Notes under the pieces: model-generated
Database searches by the model: none
What the model saw: only the letters and a program-made list of their open reading frames with translations
What the model was told of the DNA's origin: nothing
Shown here: positions 34,201-46,200 of the stretch, piece by piece
How the letters are laid out: every line of letters begins with the position of its first letter
Position numbering within the stretch: position 1 is the stretch's first letter
Origin: Sabellastarte sp. h YS-2021
Lineage: Eukaryota > Annelida > Polychaeta > Sabellida > Sabellidae
Assembly (NCBI GenBank): GCA_964017235.1
Contig: OZ024933.1
Location: 95,075,432-95,139,431 of the forward strand
Direction of reading: 5' to 3'
Length of the DNA: 64,000 nucleotides
Made by a program: the position numbers and the translations under genes

Positions 34201-37200
34201 GTTTGATCCATGAGGAGATAGTGGCAGAGGATATGTCCTTGTCGAAACCTTTTTTGAAGGAGACAAAGACTAACTCCTTGTGCTGCCTGATATCTGAAGT
34301 CCTGTCCAAGTAATAGCGCAGTGCCCTGACTGGACAAAGGGATCTGTCAGACTTGAGGGATCTATCCAGAGTTGGAGCCAAGGCTGGTATGACCACTGGG
34401 GCTACACTTTCTGGACCCTCTTTGGCCAGCTGATTCTTAGAGAGAAAGCTGGGAGATGGAAACAGGGACACCCTAGACCAATCGGATTGGTGTCTGATGT
34501 TCTTGTGTTGCCACGCATGGATCTCACTCCTTCTTTTGCCTGAACCCAGTGCCAAAAGGAAGACAGTCTTGAAGGTCAGCTGCTTCAGCGATGCCTCCCT
34601 AAGACGTTCGAAAGGAGCCTTTGTCAGCTGGTGCAGCACCAGAGAAAGGTTCCAAGAGGGTATTCCCCTCCACCCTTTGGGTCTATCTCTGTGGAAACTT
34701 TCCACGAGATGAGTGAGATTATCATCTTTGCTGATATTGATTGTGGTGCTACCTAGTTTATCAGCAATGGCCGACCTGTAACCATCAATGGTGCTGGGCT
34801 GTAACTTCTTGTCCTCAAAGAGGTGCATTAAGAAGTCAGCCACTGACTTCACAGGTGGTGACCTGAAGTCCACCTGATTAGTGTCGCACCACTTTGTAAA
34901 AATGGTCCACTTTGCCTCATAGACTGATCTGGTTGATCTTCTTTGAGGAGCCTCAATTCTTGCCGCAACTGCCTCAGAGAAGCCCTGTTCCTTAATCTTT
35001 GTGGCTCTAGGAGCCAGGAATGGAGATTTAGATTTGTCAGATTTCTGTGAGGGATCTGATTGAAGGGCTGAGTCAGCAGGTTGGGCAGGTTGGTTAGGCT
35101 GAGAGGGACCTGGCTTGACATGCTCACCAAGTCCCAAAACCAGGGCATGTTGGGCCATCCCGGGGCAATGAGAATGAATCTCTTGCACGGGGAGTTCAGT
35201 AGCTTCTCCACCACTTTGCCCAGTATGGCGGTCGGTGGGAAGGCGTATGCATCCAGATCTTCCCATGGCAGGGTGAGTGCATCCACTGCTACCACCAAGG
35301 GGTCCGGTATTGGAGACACAAACTGGGGTAACTTGTGATTGAACCTCATGGCAAACAAGTCTATCTGAGGTCGGTGCCACTTGCTGCATAGCTTCTGAAA
35401 AGTTTCGGGAAGGAGGGACCATTCTGTTTGTATGGTCTGACCCAGCCTGGATAGTTTGTCCGCTATCACATTGAGGTGGCCTGGGATGTGTCAGGCCTTC
35501 AGAGTTACTTGCCTCTGGGAACACCAGGTCAAGATCCTCCAAAGTAGAGCACACAGGGGCCCCGACCGCATGCCTCCTTCCTTGTTTATGTAAGCCACCA
35601 CTGTGGTGTTGTCCGACGCTATCAGAATCATCTGGCCGGCACAGTGGTTCTGGAACTCTTTTAATGCTAGAAAAACTGCTTTGAGTTCCAGGTAGTTTAT
35701 GTGTAACTTGCTCTCCGGAACCGACCAAGACCCTCTTGCAGTGAGCTCGTTGAAGTGAGCGCCCCAACCTTCTTTTGATGCATCTGTAAAGATTTGCAGA
35801 GCATGCTTTATGGGGTGTAATGGTGGACCTTGTAGCACATTGCTTTCCTGTAGCCACCATTGTAAATGTGGGTGGAGTGATTTTGGTAGGGGAATGATCT
35901 TCTCTAGCGATTCCGGCACCCTCCAATTGTTTTTGAGATGCCACTGTATGGGTCTCATATGCAATCGGCCTAGGTGAACCTGCTTTTCTGTGGCTGTTAA
36001 TAGACCTATCAGGGACATAAATTGCCGGGCCGGACAGGTCGGAAGTATTAACAGCTCTTGTATTTTCTCTTGAAGACTTTGCCAACGGTCCGGTGTCGGT
36101 CTAACCCGACCGGACCTGAGGTCGAACCGGTAGCCTACGAAGTCGAAGACTTGTTTGGGTTCCAGTTCTGACTTTTCCAAGTTCACCAACCAGCCCAAAT
36201 CCTGGCACATTTTGACCAGGATCTGGGTGTGTTTTAGACAAGTTTGGGGGGATGTAGCTCTTACCAACCCATCGTCTAGGTACTGGTGGATTCTTATACC
36301 CTTGTGAGTGGCCATCAGTTTCACCTCCTTTGCTATCACAGTGAACTCCATAGGGGCTGTGGACAGACCAAAAGGCAGAGCTTTGAACTGTTATGTCCGA
36401 CCCTGGACATGAAATCTGAGATATTTCCTGGAATGTTCCTGTATTGGTATATAGAAGTAGGCATCCCTGAAGTCTACTGAGGTTACCCACTCCCCTTGCT
36501 GGAGAGATGTCCTGATGGTTTCCGGTGTCTCCATTTTGAATTTTTCCGTCTTTAGGAAAAGGTTTAGTTTGCTCAGATCTAAAATTGGCCTCCAGCTGTT
36601 GTTGGGTTTGGGTACTAAGAATAGTCGGTTGAAAAACCCTAGAGATGTTTGATTTTGGACCAATTCTACGGCGTTTTTGGCCATAAGCTGATGTAATGCC
36701 TCTAACAGGTAGCTGTTCCTGAGAGGATTGACATAACAGCTTACGACTGATAGGGACCTTGTCAGGTATGGCCGGAACCGGAAGGGGAGGGTGTAGCCCT
36801 CTCTCAGAATTTGAACCACCTTCGGTCCGGCGCCTAGGCATAACCAAGTTTCCCAAAAACTCTGAAGTCTTGCACCTACAGGCAGATCTGAAACAACATT
36901 TTGGGCACATGTTACAGGTTGGGCACAGAACAACTGAGTGACACACGAAACACCTTTCACAAATTTTAATGTTTGACTTTTGTATTGACAATCTGCTCTC
37001 CCGGGACTTACTTCTTTCTTTTGGGAATGCCCGGGAGCAGAAGTGACACGATTGGCAACAGGCAAGTTTACACTTAAATTGTCTAAAGTCTGGTCTTGAG
37101 TGGTGTTTAGGGTCAGCAGTCGGGCCTGTAACTGATTTACAAAGTAACTGTCATTTGTAAGACTGCTGACCCTTGGCAGGTCAGGATGAAAAACTAACAC

Positions 37201-40200
37201 TCTTTCCCCGGCCTCTCTTAAACTGACGTCGGCCTATATTCTTCCACGCTGGCCTATCTTGTTTTCCCTCCGACCGACCTTCAAACTTCTTTTCTACCCT
37301 CTCATAGGGGTGGAAACGATTCTTGCCTCTGGCATAGGCAGCAGAAGATTGGTTCTTGCTGTCATGATGGGAGATCTCCTCCTCTGCCCTTTTGATAACT
37401 GTATCCGGGAACAATGTTCCGAGTTGAAGTGGGGCTGACCTGAGAGCAGCAAGAGTGTCCGACTTAACCCCGTTCTTGATGTGGCTGAGATAGGAGTCAC
37501 GTCAGGCTAGGGTTACATTGCCCATAGTAACGAACACGAAGTCTGTCAAGTGTTCCATGGCTTTAGCAGCCGCCTGGGTGATGCTATTGTTAAAGTTCAT
37601 AAGAAACTGTAGCTCATCGGACGCTTCTGAAACTTTCTTGGATGCTTTTCCCTTTGCCTCACCACGGATGGTTTTTAGTTGTGCCTGCATCTCCTGTTGC
37701 ACCTTAAAGAGGCAGCGGTTGAAACTCGCGGACTGATTGCAGATTACAGAGGCTTCTCTTGCGCTCTTCTCCCACTTCCGGAGCGTATCCTGTGAAATGC
37801 GACGTGAGGCCGGAGGGGTAGAGGTCATACCCGCCTTCCTAGATATCCTGCCAAAACTACCATTAAGTTTCGTTGAGCCAGTGTGCCAGCTGGTGACTGA
37901 AGATGTGTCCTTTTCCTGGCCGTGATAGAGCCCATACCATTTGTTCTGTGACCGAGCCGGTTTAAGAAAACTGTCCATAGGTAAGTGTCCGGTCTCAGCA
38001 GTTCTGGAAGGGTATCCTTCTATCAATGTCATATTTAGTTTGTTCAGTTTCTTGCACAGCCACTCTTCTATTGGCATGTGCACGGACACCTTGTTAGGAA
38101 CTGGAGCCTTGGGCCCTGCGAATGGGTTGTCATCTGACAGGTTAGAACTTTCCATGTCAGGAACGTGAGACCAGCCCATAAATGAGCGGATGCCACTCAT
38201 GGTCTCTCTGTACGTTTGTTCCTCAGACGTTGGTTGCTCCAGTTCCCCAAAGTCTTGGTCATCTGATAGTTCCCCTTCGTCTACAAAAAGGGTAAGAGGG
38301 GGCTGATCTGACAATTCACTGTCCGGTTGAGAGTCTACACTTGAAAAACTGTCTCTCCGACCAGTTTGCAGAAGAGGTGAATCCGGGCCAGTGACAGCAG
38401 AGGAACCTGGTCGGTCGGTGAGAGGTCGGTGAGTTGAAGGTCGGTCGGTGGATGTCTTGTTGATTGAAAGCTGTCCGGTGACAGGAAGATCAGAGTCTGA
38501 AGATTGTTTGTCGGTCATAGGCTTGCCGGTCGACTGGGGTTTAAAACCAACGTCTGGACCAGTGCGCCTTGATGAAGATGATCTAGCCTGGAGAGTATCC
38601 GGCTTAAGCTTACCGGCCGACTGATGCTGTGAAGCATATACGTCTGGGCCAGTGCGCTCTGAAGACACCAGTTTCTGAGATTCTTGGGTAACTTGAAGCT
38701 TACCGGCCGACCGCTGCAAGGCAGCATTAGTGTCTGGGCCAGTGCGCTTAACTGGTGAGATAGTTCCTTGTTGATCAGAAGGTTGAAAGAAGGGTTCTGT
38801 ATCCTTAGCTATACCGGGCGGAGGAGAGTGTGAAGGGGTCACACGAACTTCTGAAGAAAGTGAAGGCTGTAGGGACTTGGAAAGCAAAAGAGCTTCGAGT
38901 CTATTAAAACGCTCCGCCCATTTCTCATCCAACTGAGATATCTTGGAGTTAGTAGAAGAAGCAGAAAATTCCACAGATTTCTTGACTTTGGTAGGAGCTT
39001 TATCCTTCTTTGGTTTCTTTTCCGGGGGGGCAGAACCTGTTTGTGCAACGTTAGAATCTCCAACAACCCCAATCACTGACACAGAGTCAGGATCCACTAA
39101 AGCAACGTCATCTGAAGCGTTACTGTCCAAACGCTTAGCCTCCCGCTTCTCCTTCTTCAGCTTATAGGAAGGAGTTGCAAGCTGGGTAAGTTGTTCTGGG
39201 GTTAGGGAGTTACAAATAGCACAATCTGTAGATTCTTTGTTAGCCACACAGGGTTCCTCTCCCTTTCCTTTGTCGCGACAACGTGCACAATAGGCGTGGC
39301 CATCGAAGATGGCCATAGCGTGTCCACAACTGCCCCTCTTTTGACCCGGGGATGACATAATGGTCTATACACTCTTAGAAACAAAATAATATCCACCAAC
39401 AAAGAAAAGTTGCAGTAAACAATGAAATTTCACAAAAAATCTGGCTGCTGGAAAAATCCGTCCATACAAGTGCACGCCAAACGAAAAAGATGCTATGACG
39501 TCACGCTGTCTAGACAGAAGGAAGTACAACACGCCATCTGGCGAGTATACAAGTGCTACGGACCGGCTTGCTGGTGGAAACACAGGAAACACCTACACAG
39601 GAAACACCTATAGGTCCAGGCCTGGGTTGACTTTAAGGTCAGGAAACCCTGCAAGGCCATGGTCGGTTGCCAGCAGCCGGTTACCCGGGGCTATACCGCC
39701 GTCGCCCCCCCCCCTTTTTTGCAGACCTGCTCTGAGGTAGGGGAAGAGAGGGATGAGTTCAGTCCCAGAATGCAAATAAACCTCCCAAAGGAAGCACGCC
39801 ACACTTAATTCTTATGTACATGAAGAACTGTTATGCACATATACAAATCTCCTCAATCTAAGGGCCACTTGTGGATCTGCTGAGCAGCCACTACCGAGCC
39901 CAATTGGTAAAGCTCTGAATCAGCCCAAGCCCCGCCCTTCATATAGAACTGTGTGAAGGTATTGTGACTTCAGTGGCAGGCTGACAAGATTGGATCTAAG
40001 GAGACTCCCGACTGGAAGACCTTAGAAGCAGCAAAGGCCCTGACATCATGGGCTTTAACCTGATGTTAAATGTGGGCCTCCTGGTCAGAGAGCTCATAAC
40101 ATAGGATCACAGTCTGCTTGATCCAAGAGGAGATAGTGGCAGGTGAGATGTCTTTGTTGAAAACTTTTCTTAAAGGAGACAAAAACCACCTCCTTATTCT

Positions 40201-43200
40201 GCCTGATGTCTGAGGTCCTGTCCAAATAGTAGCACAATGCTCTGACCGGACAGAGGGACCTGTCAGACTTGAGGGATCTATCCAGAGTCGGGGCCAGGGC
40301 TGTTATAACCCCAGGGGCCACACTGGACACTCTATGGCCAGCTGATTCTAGGATAGAAAGCTGGGTGATGGATACAGGGACACCTTTGACCAATCGGATT
40401 GGTGTCCAATATATCAGTTTTGCCAGGCATGAATCTCACTTTTGCACTTGCCCGACCCAAGGGCCAAGAGGAATACCGTCTTGAAGGTCAAATGCTTCAA
40501 GGGGGCCTCCTTGATTGGATCAAATGGATTCTTAGCTGGTGCACGGCCAGTAAGAAGTTCCAGGAGGGTATGCCACTCCTGCCTCTGGGTCTGTCTCTGA
40601 GGAAACTATCCAGGAGACGAGCAAGATTTTCGTCCTTACTGATGTTGAAGGGTGAGTTTCCAGTTTATCAACAATGGGTGACCTATAACCATCAATGGTG
40701 CTGGGCTGTTTGCCAAGCATGTATCTCACTTCTACGCTTGCCCGAACCCAGGGCCAAGAGGAAAACTGCCTTGAAGGTCAAATGCTTCAAGGAGGCCTTT
40801 AATTGGTTCAAAATGAACCTTGTCAGCTGGTGCAAAAACCAGGGACAGGTTCCAGGAGGGGGTTCCCCTCCGGCCTTTGGGTCTGTCTCAGTGAAAGCTA
40901 TCCAGGAGACGAGTGAGATTTTCATCCTTACTAACATTGATGGGCAAATTCTAGAATATCAGCAATGGCTGACCTGTAACCATCAATGGTACTGGGCTGC
41001 AACTTCCTGTCCTGAAACAGGTACCTAAGGAAGTAAACAACTGACTTTACAGGTGGTGCCCGAAGTCCACCTGATGAATGATACATCACTAGGTAAAAAA
41101 TTACCCATTTGCCTCATAGACTGATCTGATTGACCCCCCTTTGAGGAGCCTCAATTCTTGCTGCCACTGCCTCAGACAAGTCCTGCTCCTCGATTGCTGA
41201 GGCTCTAGGAGCCCTGCATGGAGATTAAGATTTGTCAGATTTCTGTGAGGGATCTGATCGAATGGCTGTGAACAGGCTGGACAGATTGGGCAGGCTCAGT
41301 GGGATGTGGCTGGACATGGCCACTAGATCCCAAAACCAAGGCATGTTGGGCCACCCCGGAGCAATCAGAATGATTCTCTTACATGGGGAGTCTTGCAACT
41401 TCTCCACCACTTTGCCCAATATGGCTGATGGTGAGAAGGTGTATGCTATTAGATCCTACCATGGCCGACTGAGCACATCCACTGCTGTGGCCAGGGGGTC
41501 CGGTACCGGAGGGGACCAGGTTGCTCTTGCCAAGTGCTCATCTAAGTGAGCGCCCCACCCTTCTATTGATGCGTCTGTAAATATTTGCAGAGCATGTTTT
41601 ATTGGGTGTAATGGTTGGCCTGTAAGTGCATTGTCTTCCTTCAGCCACCATTGTAAATGGGGGTGCAGGGACCTGGGGACTTGGATCACCTTTTGCAGTG
41701 ATTCTGGATGCCCTCCAGTTTTGTTTTGTTTTTTTTTGTTTGTTTTTTTTTGTTTTTTTGTTTGTTTTTTTTTTTTGGAGATGCCACTGTATGGGTCTCA
41801 TATGAAGTCTGCCTAGATTAACATGCTTTTCTGTAGATGTTAGTAACCTATCAAGGACATGAATTCCCGGACCGGGCAAGCCGGTAGGGATAGCAGTTTT
41901 AACAGTCTCTTGAAGGTTCTGTCACCAGTCCAGAGTCGGTCGGAACCAATCAGACCTGAAGTCGAACTGGTAGCCTACAAAATCGAAGTCTTGTTTGGGC
42001 TCCAGCTCTGATTTCTCTAAGTTCATCAGCCAACCCAGTTGCTGACACATTATTTACTAGTTCCTGTGTATGTTGGAGACAAGCCTGGTGGGATCTGGCT
42101 CTCACCAACCAGTCATCTAGGTACTGGTGGCTTCTTAAATCCTTGTGTATGGCTATCAATTTCACCTGCTTTGGTATCACGGTGAACTCCAAGGTGCTGT
42201 GGACCAACTAAATGGCAGGGCCTTGAACTGGTATGCCAGACCTTGGATGTGAAATCTCAGGCATTTCCTGGATTGTTCTTGTATAGGTATATGGACATAG
42301 GTATGCCTCCTTCAACAGTTGTACTACCTAGGGTCCAGCCCCCAAGGCTTCCTACGTTCCCAAAAAGGGCTTAGTCTGGAACCTATAGGCAGACTGTGTG
42401 CCACATTTGGGACATTTGGTATTCTGACAAACATTTTCTGTCCCTCCGGACACTGGTCCGGTCTGGTGACAATGATCCAGGTTAACAGTCTCTCTGTTCT
42501 TATTGTGGTCCGGTGGGGCTGACACAACTTTCACATTAATAGACTCTTCGCCCTGGGCCAGCAGCCTGCAAGGTGCAGTATTTACAGAGCAATTGTCATT
42601 TGTGAGATGTCTGACCCCTGGCCGGACATGATGACAAAATTTATTATCTCTCCAGTCAAGTCCAGCACCGATAACAGGTTGTTGAGAGGTGTGATAAGGG
42701 ACACTGTCATATCCCTGTCATATCACCAAGACCACTGACCGGTCTAAGAATTCTCTGTAACCAAATAAGCCTGAGGTAACTCTGTCCGGTACCTGGGCTC
42801 CATACTCGGTACTTTACTGTAACTAGTAATTCTCTGTAACAAAAAACTAGCAGACTGGGGTCATCCATGAATTTTGACAGCTACTGGTCTATATTTAGCC
42901 AGCTTTTTTTTTCTTTTTTTTTTTTTTGTGTAACCAGTTGAGTTGAAGCACTGTACAGTAAGGACTGTGTAGCCAACACCCTGTTAGTAGACTTTGTAAC
43001 CAGTAGGTTGAAGCAAGTGTACAAGACTGTGTAGCCAGTACCAGTCGGTACACTCTGTAACCAGTTGTTGAAGTGTACAAAACTGTGTTACCATTCAGTA
43101 CACTCTGTACACAGTTGCTAAAGCAATTTTACAACTATCATCTGTGCTGAATTCAGCTTGCTGTAAGTTTCCTCCATTAATTAAAGTATTTCTTAAATCG

Positions 43201-46200
43201 CACGTCTTATTTGTAGATTTGACAGTTACTGGGAAAGCCCTTGTGAACTATTTTTAGAAACACTTGGTGTTCGGTGTGTCACGTGATTGGCTGATTGGAG
43301 CTCGTCAGTTGTGATGTTCTTTTGTGATACTTGAACATGCAAATGTGCAGTATTCTGCTCATCCACAAACCCCACTACCGACAATGAAGCCGGGTCTGCA
43401 AGGCAGGGACTGGAATCACAGAAGACGTGAGTTCTGAAGAATGCACTTCCGACCTTCCTGGTCGGTGAAAACACGTGACCTGCTTCGTGATTGTTCGGAA
43501 GGACACACGATTGGCTGACTGGGGATGACGTCAGTATTCGCGTTCTTTGTGTGATGCTTTACCGGCAACTTTACAGTCCACAAAACGCCACTACCGACAA
43601 CAAGGCCGGGTCTGCAAAGCAGGGACTGTAGTCACAGTAGACGTGAGTTCTGAAGAACGCACTTCCGACCTTCCTGGTCGGTGAAAACACGTGACCTGCT
43701 TCGTGATTGGTCGGAGGACACGCGATTGACTGACTGGATATGACGTCAGAGGTCGCGTTCTTTTGTGCTGGCCGGTCGGCTGATGCTTTAAAAGCAGAGA
43801 AGCCTGGGCCAGTGCGCTCTGTAGATGAAGTCCTGGCCAGTCTGAAGTCGATTCTTCTTCTCAGCCGGCTGTACACTCAAACCAGTTTCCTGGCCATCCA
43901 CCTCCCTTACTACCGACACAACTGCCGGGTTCACAAGGGAGGGACTGAGAGTGATTAAAGATGAAGTTCCTTCTATGTAAATACTAGGTGAGGTCGGCTG
44001 AACATGAGCTTGCCGGTCGACTAATGCTTTACAGCAAAGATGTCTGGACCAGTGCGCTCTGAAGAAATCTGAAGAATTCATCTCTTGCTTCTGATGAAAA
44101 AACACTAAATACTCGAGCTAGGCTGGTGTGACTGATGCTTTACAGCAGAGAAGTCGGTACCAGTGCGCTCTGAAGAATGCACCTCTTGGGGAATTCCTTC
44201 TATTTGCAGTGTTCAAAACTACGTAGATTGAAGTTTCAGCAGAGAAGTCTTTACCAGTGCGCTCTGATGAAGATTGCAGCTTTAATATGCATGGGGAATC
44301 CCTTCTATTTACAGTGTTCAAAACTACGTAGACGGAAGTTTTCCGTGATACTTATTGTAGTACTAGAAAAGACGTTTCTATGGTGACTGTAGCTGGAAGT
44401 TACAGAAGGTATCCTCAAACAAAAGACACTGATAAAATTACCTGTATATACATAATTCCTCAATATTGTCGATCTGCCCCTAACAACACAATGGTTGAAT
44501 GGGAGGAAACTAGTAAAATGGCTGCCATGTTCCCTGTCGTAACTGCCCTATCATCAACACTAAATTGAGTCCGCTAGGGAGCGTTTCCAGCAGATTTCTC
44601 GATGTATATCCGTGCTTGATATGTAGGTAACACTTTTACAATAAAATATTTGCAAATAAGGTATAAAATCCGTCATAATGCACTTTCCTTAAAATATCTG
44701 GAGATTGTTGAAAACACGTCTGCACAGTACACGCGCCAAACGAAAAAGATGCTATGACGTCATGTTGTCTAGACAGGAAGTAAATACCATGCGCCACCTG
44801 GCGAATGCACAGTACTGGGACCGGCCAGCCGGTGGAAACACAGGACGTCTTTTTCTGGTGTTTGGCGGGCCAGTCTGCGCCGACCGGTTTAGCAATTGTC
44901 CATTGGATAGGATGTATTAACGCAATAAAATGTGTGCTATACTACTGCTTTTTAGTTTTGGTTTTTGGTAAATATTTGAATATTTTGTATCAGTACTGTA
45001 TTCCATGACATATGTACATTTAAAAACATCTGTATTCCCTAAACTCTGTACAACAAAAAACATCTGCATGCAGTATTCCCTAACCTCTGTACATTAAAAA
45101 ACATTGGCTTGCAGTATTCCCTTAATACTGTTCAATAAAAAAACATCTACATAAAGTATTCCCTCACCTCTCTGCAAGAAAAACATCTGCATGCAATATT
45201 CCCTCACACCTGTACTATAAAAGAAACATCAGCACACACTATACTCTCACTTCTGCATAATGAAAAACATCTGCATGCAGTATTCCCTCACATTTGTACA
45301 ATAAAAACATCTGCATACAGTATTCCCTCACATTTGTACTATTCCCTCAGACCTGTACAATAAAAGAAACATCAGCACACAGTATTCTCTCACTTCTGCA
45401 TAATGAAAAACATCTGCATGCAGTATTCCCTCAGACCTGTACAATAAAAGAAACATCAGCACACAGTATTCTCTCACTTCTGCATAATGAAAAACATCTG
45501 CATGCAGTATTCCCTCAGACCTGTACAATAAAAGAAACATCAGCACACAGTATTCTCTCACTTCTGCATAATGAAAAACATCTGCTTGCAGTATTCCCTT
45601 AATACTGTTCAATAAAAAAACATCTACATAAAGTATTCCCTCACCTCTCTGCAAGAAAAACATCTGCATGCAATATTCCCTCACACCTGTACTATAAAAG
45701 AAACATCAGCACACACTATACTCTCACTTCTGCATAATGAAAAACATCTGCATGCAGTATTCCCTCACATTTGTACAATAAAAACATCTGCATACAGTAT
45801 TCCCTCACGTTTGTACAATAAAAACATCTGCATACAGTATTCCCTCAGACCTGTACAATAAAACAAACATCAGCACACAGTATTCTCTCACTTCTGCATA
45901 ATGAAAAACATCTGCATGCAGTATTCCCTCAGACCTGTACAATAAAAGAAACATCAGCACACAGTATTCTCTCACTTCTGCATAATGAAAAACATCTGCA
46001 TGCAGTATTCCCTCAGACCTGTACAATAAAAGAAACATCAGAACACAGTATTCTCTCACTTCTGCATGATGAAAAACATCTGCATGCAGTATTCCCTCAG
46101 ACCTGTACAATAAAAGAAACATCAGCACACAGTATTCTCTCACTTCTGCATAATGAAAAACATCTGCATGCAGTATTCCCTCAGACCTGTACAATAAAAG

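Larger units (their letters stand above)
33216..39588 (-). mobile_element. DIRS-type retrotransposon, family A copy 2 (A2), in a NUP88 intron
   Basis: Complete left end, ICR and all coding regions, in the same transcriptional direction as NUP88. The right inverted repeat is truncated about 40 bases after the acacagga point and runs into copy A3. Damage is light: a few in-frame stop codons in gag and RT/RNase H, several consistent with CGA to TGA changes, while the 712-codon YR frame is intact. It is the best template here for the family A layout. Confidence 0.93.
39610..44931 (-). mobile_element. DIRS-type retrotransposon, family A copy 3 (A3), decayed, lacks left end
   Basis: Begins inside the region between ICR and YR (homologous to 33650 onward in A2) and ends with an intact right repeat at 44931 (aaaat). 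Gag, RT, RNase H and YR are recognisable only as fragments with many frameshifts, internal duplications and deletions. It is older than A1 and A2. Confidence 0.9.
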
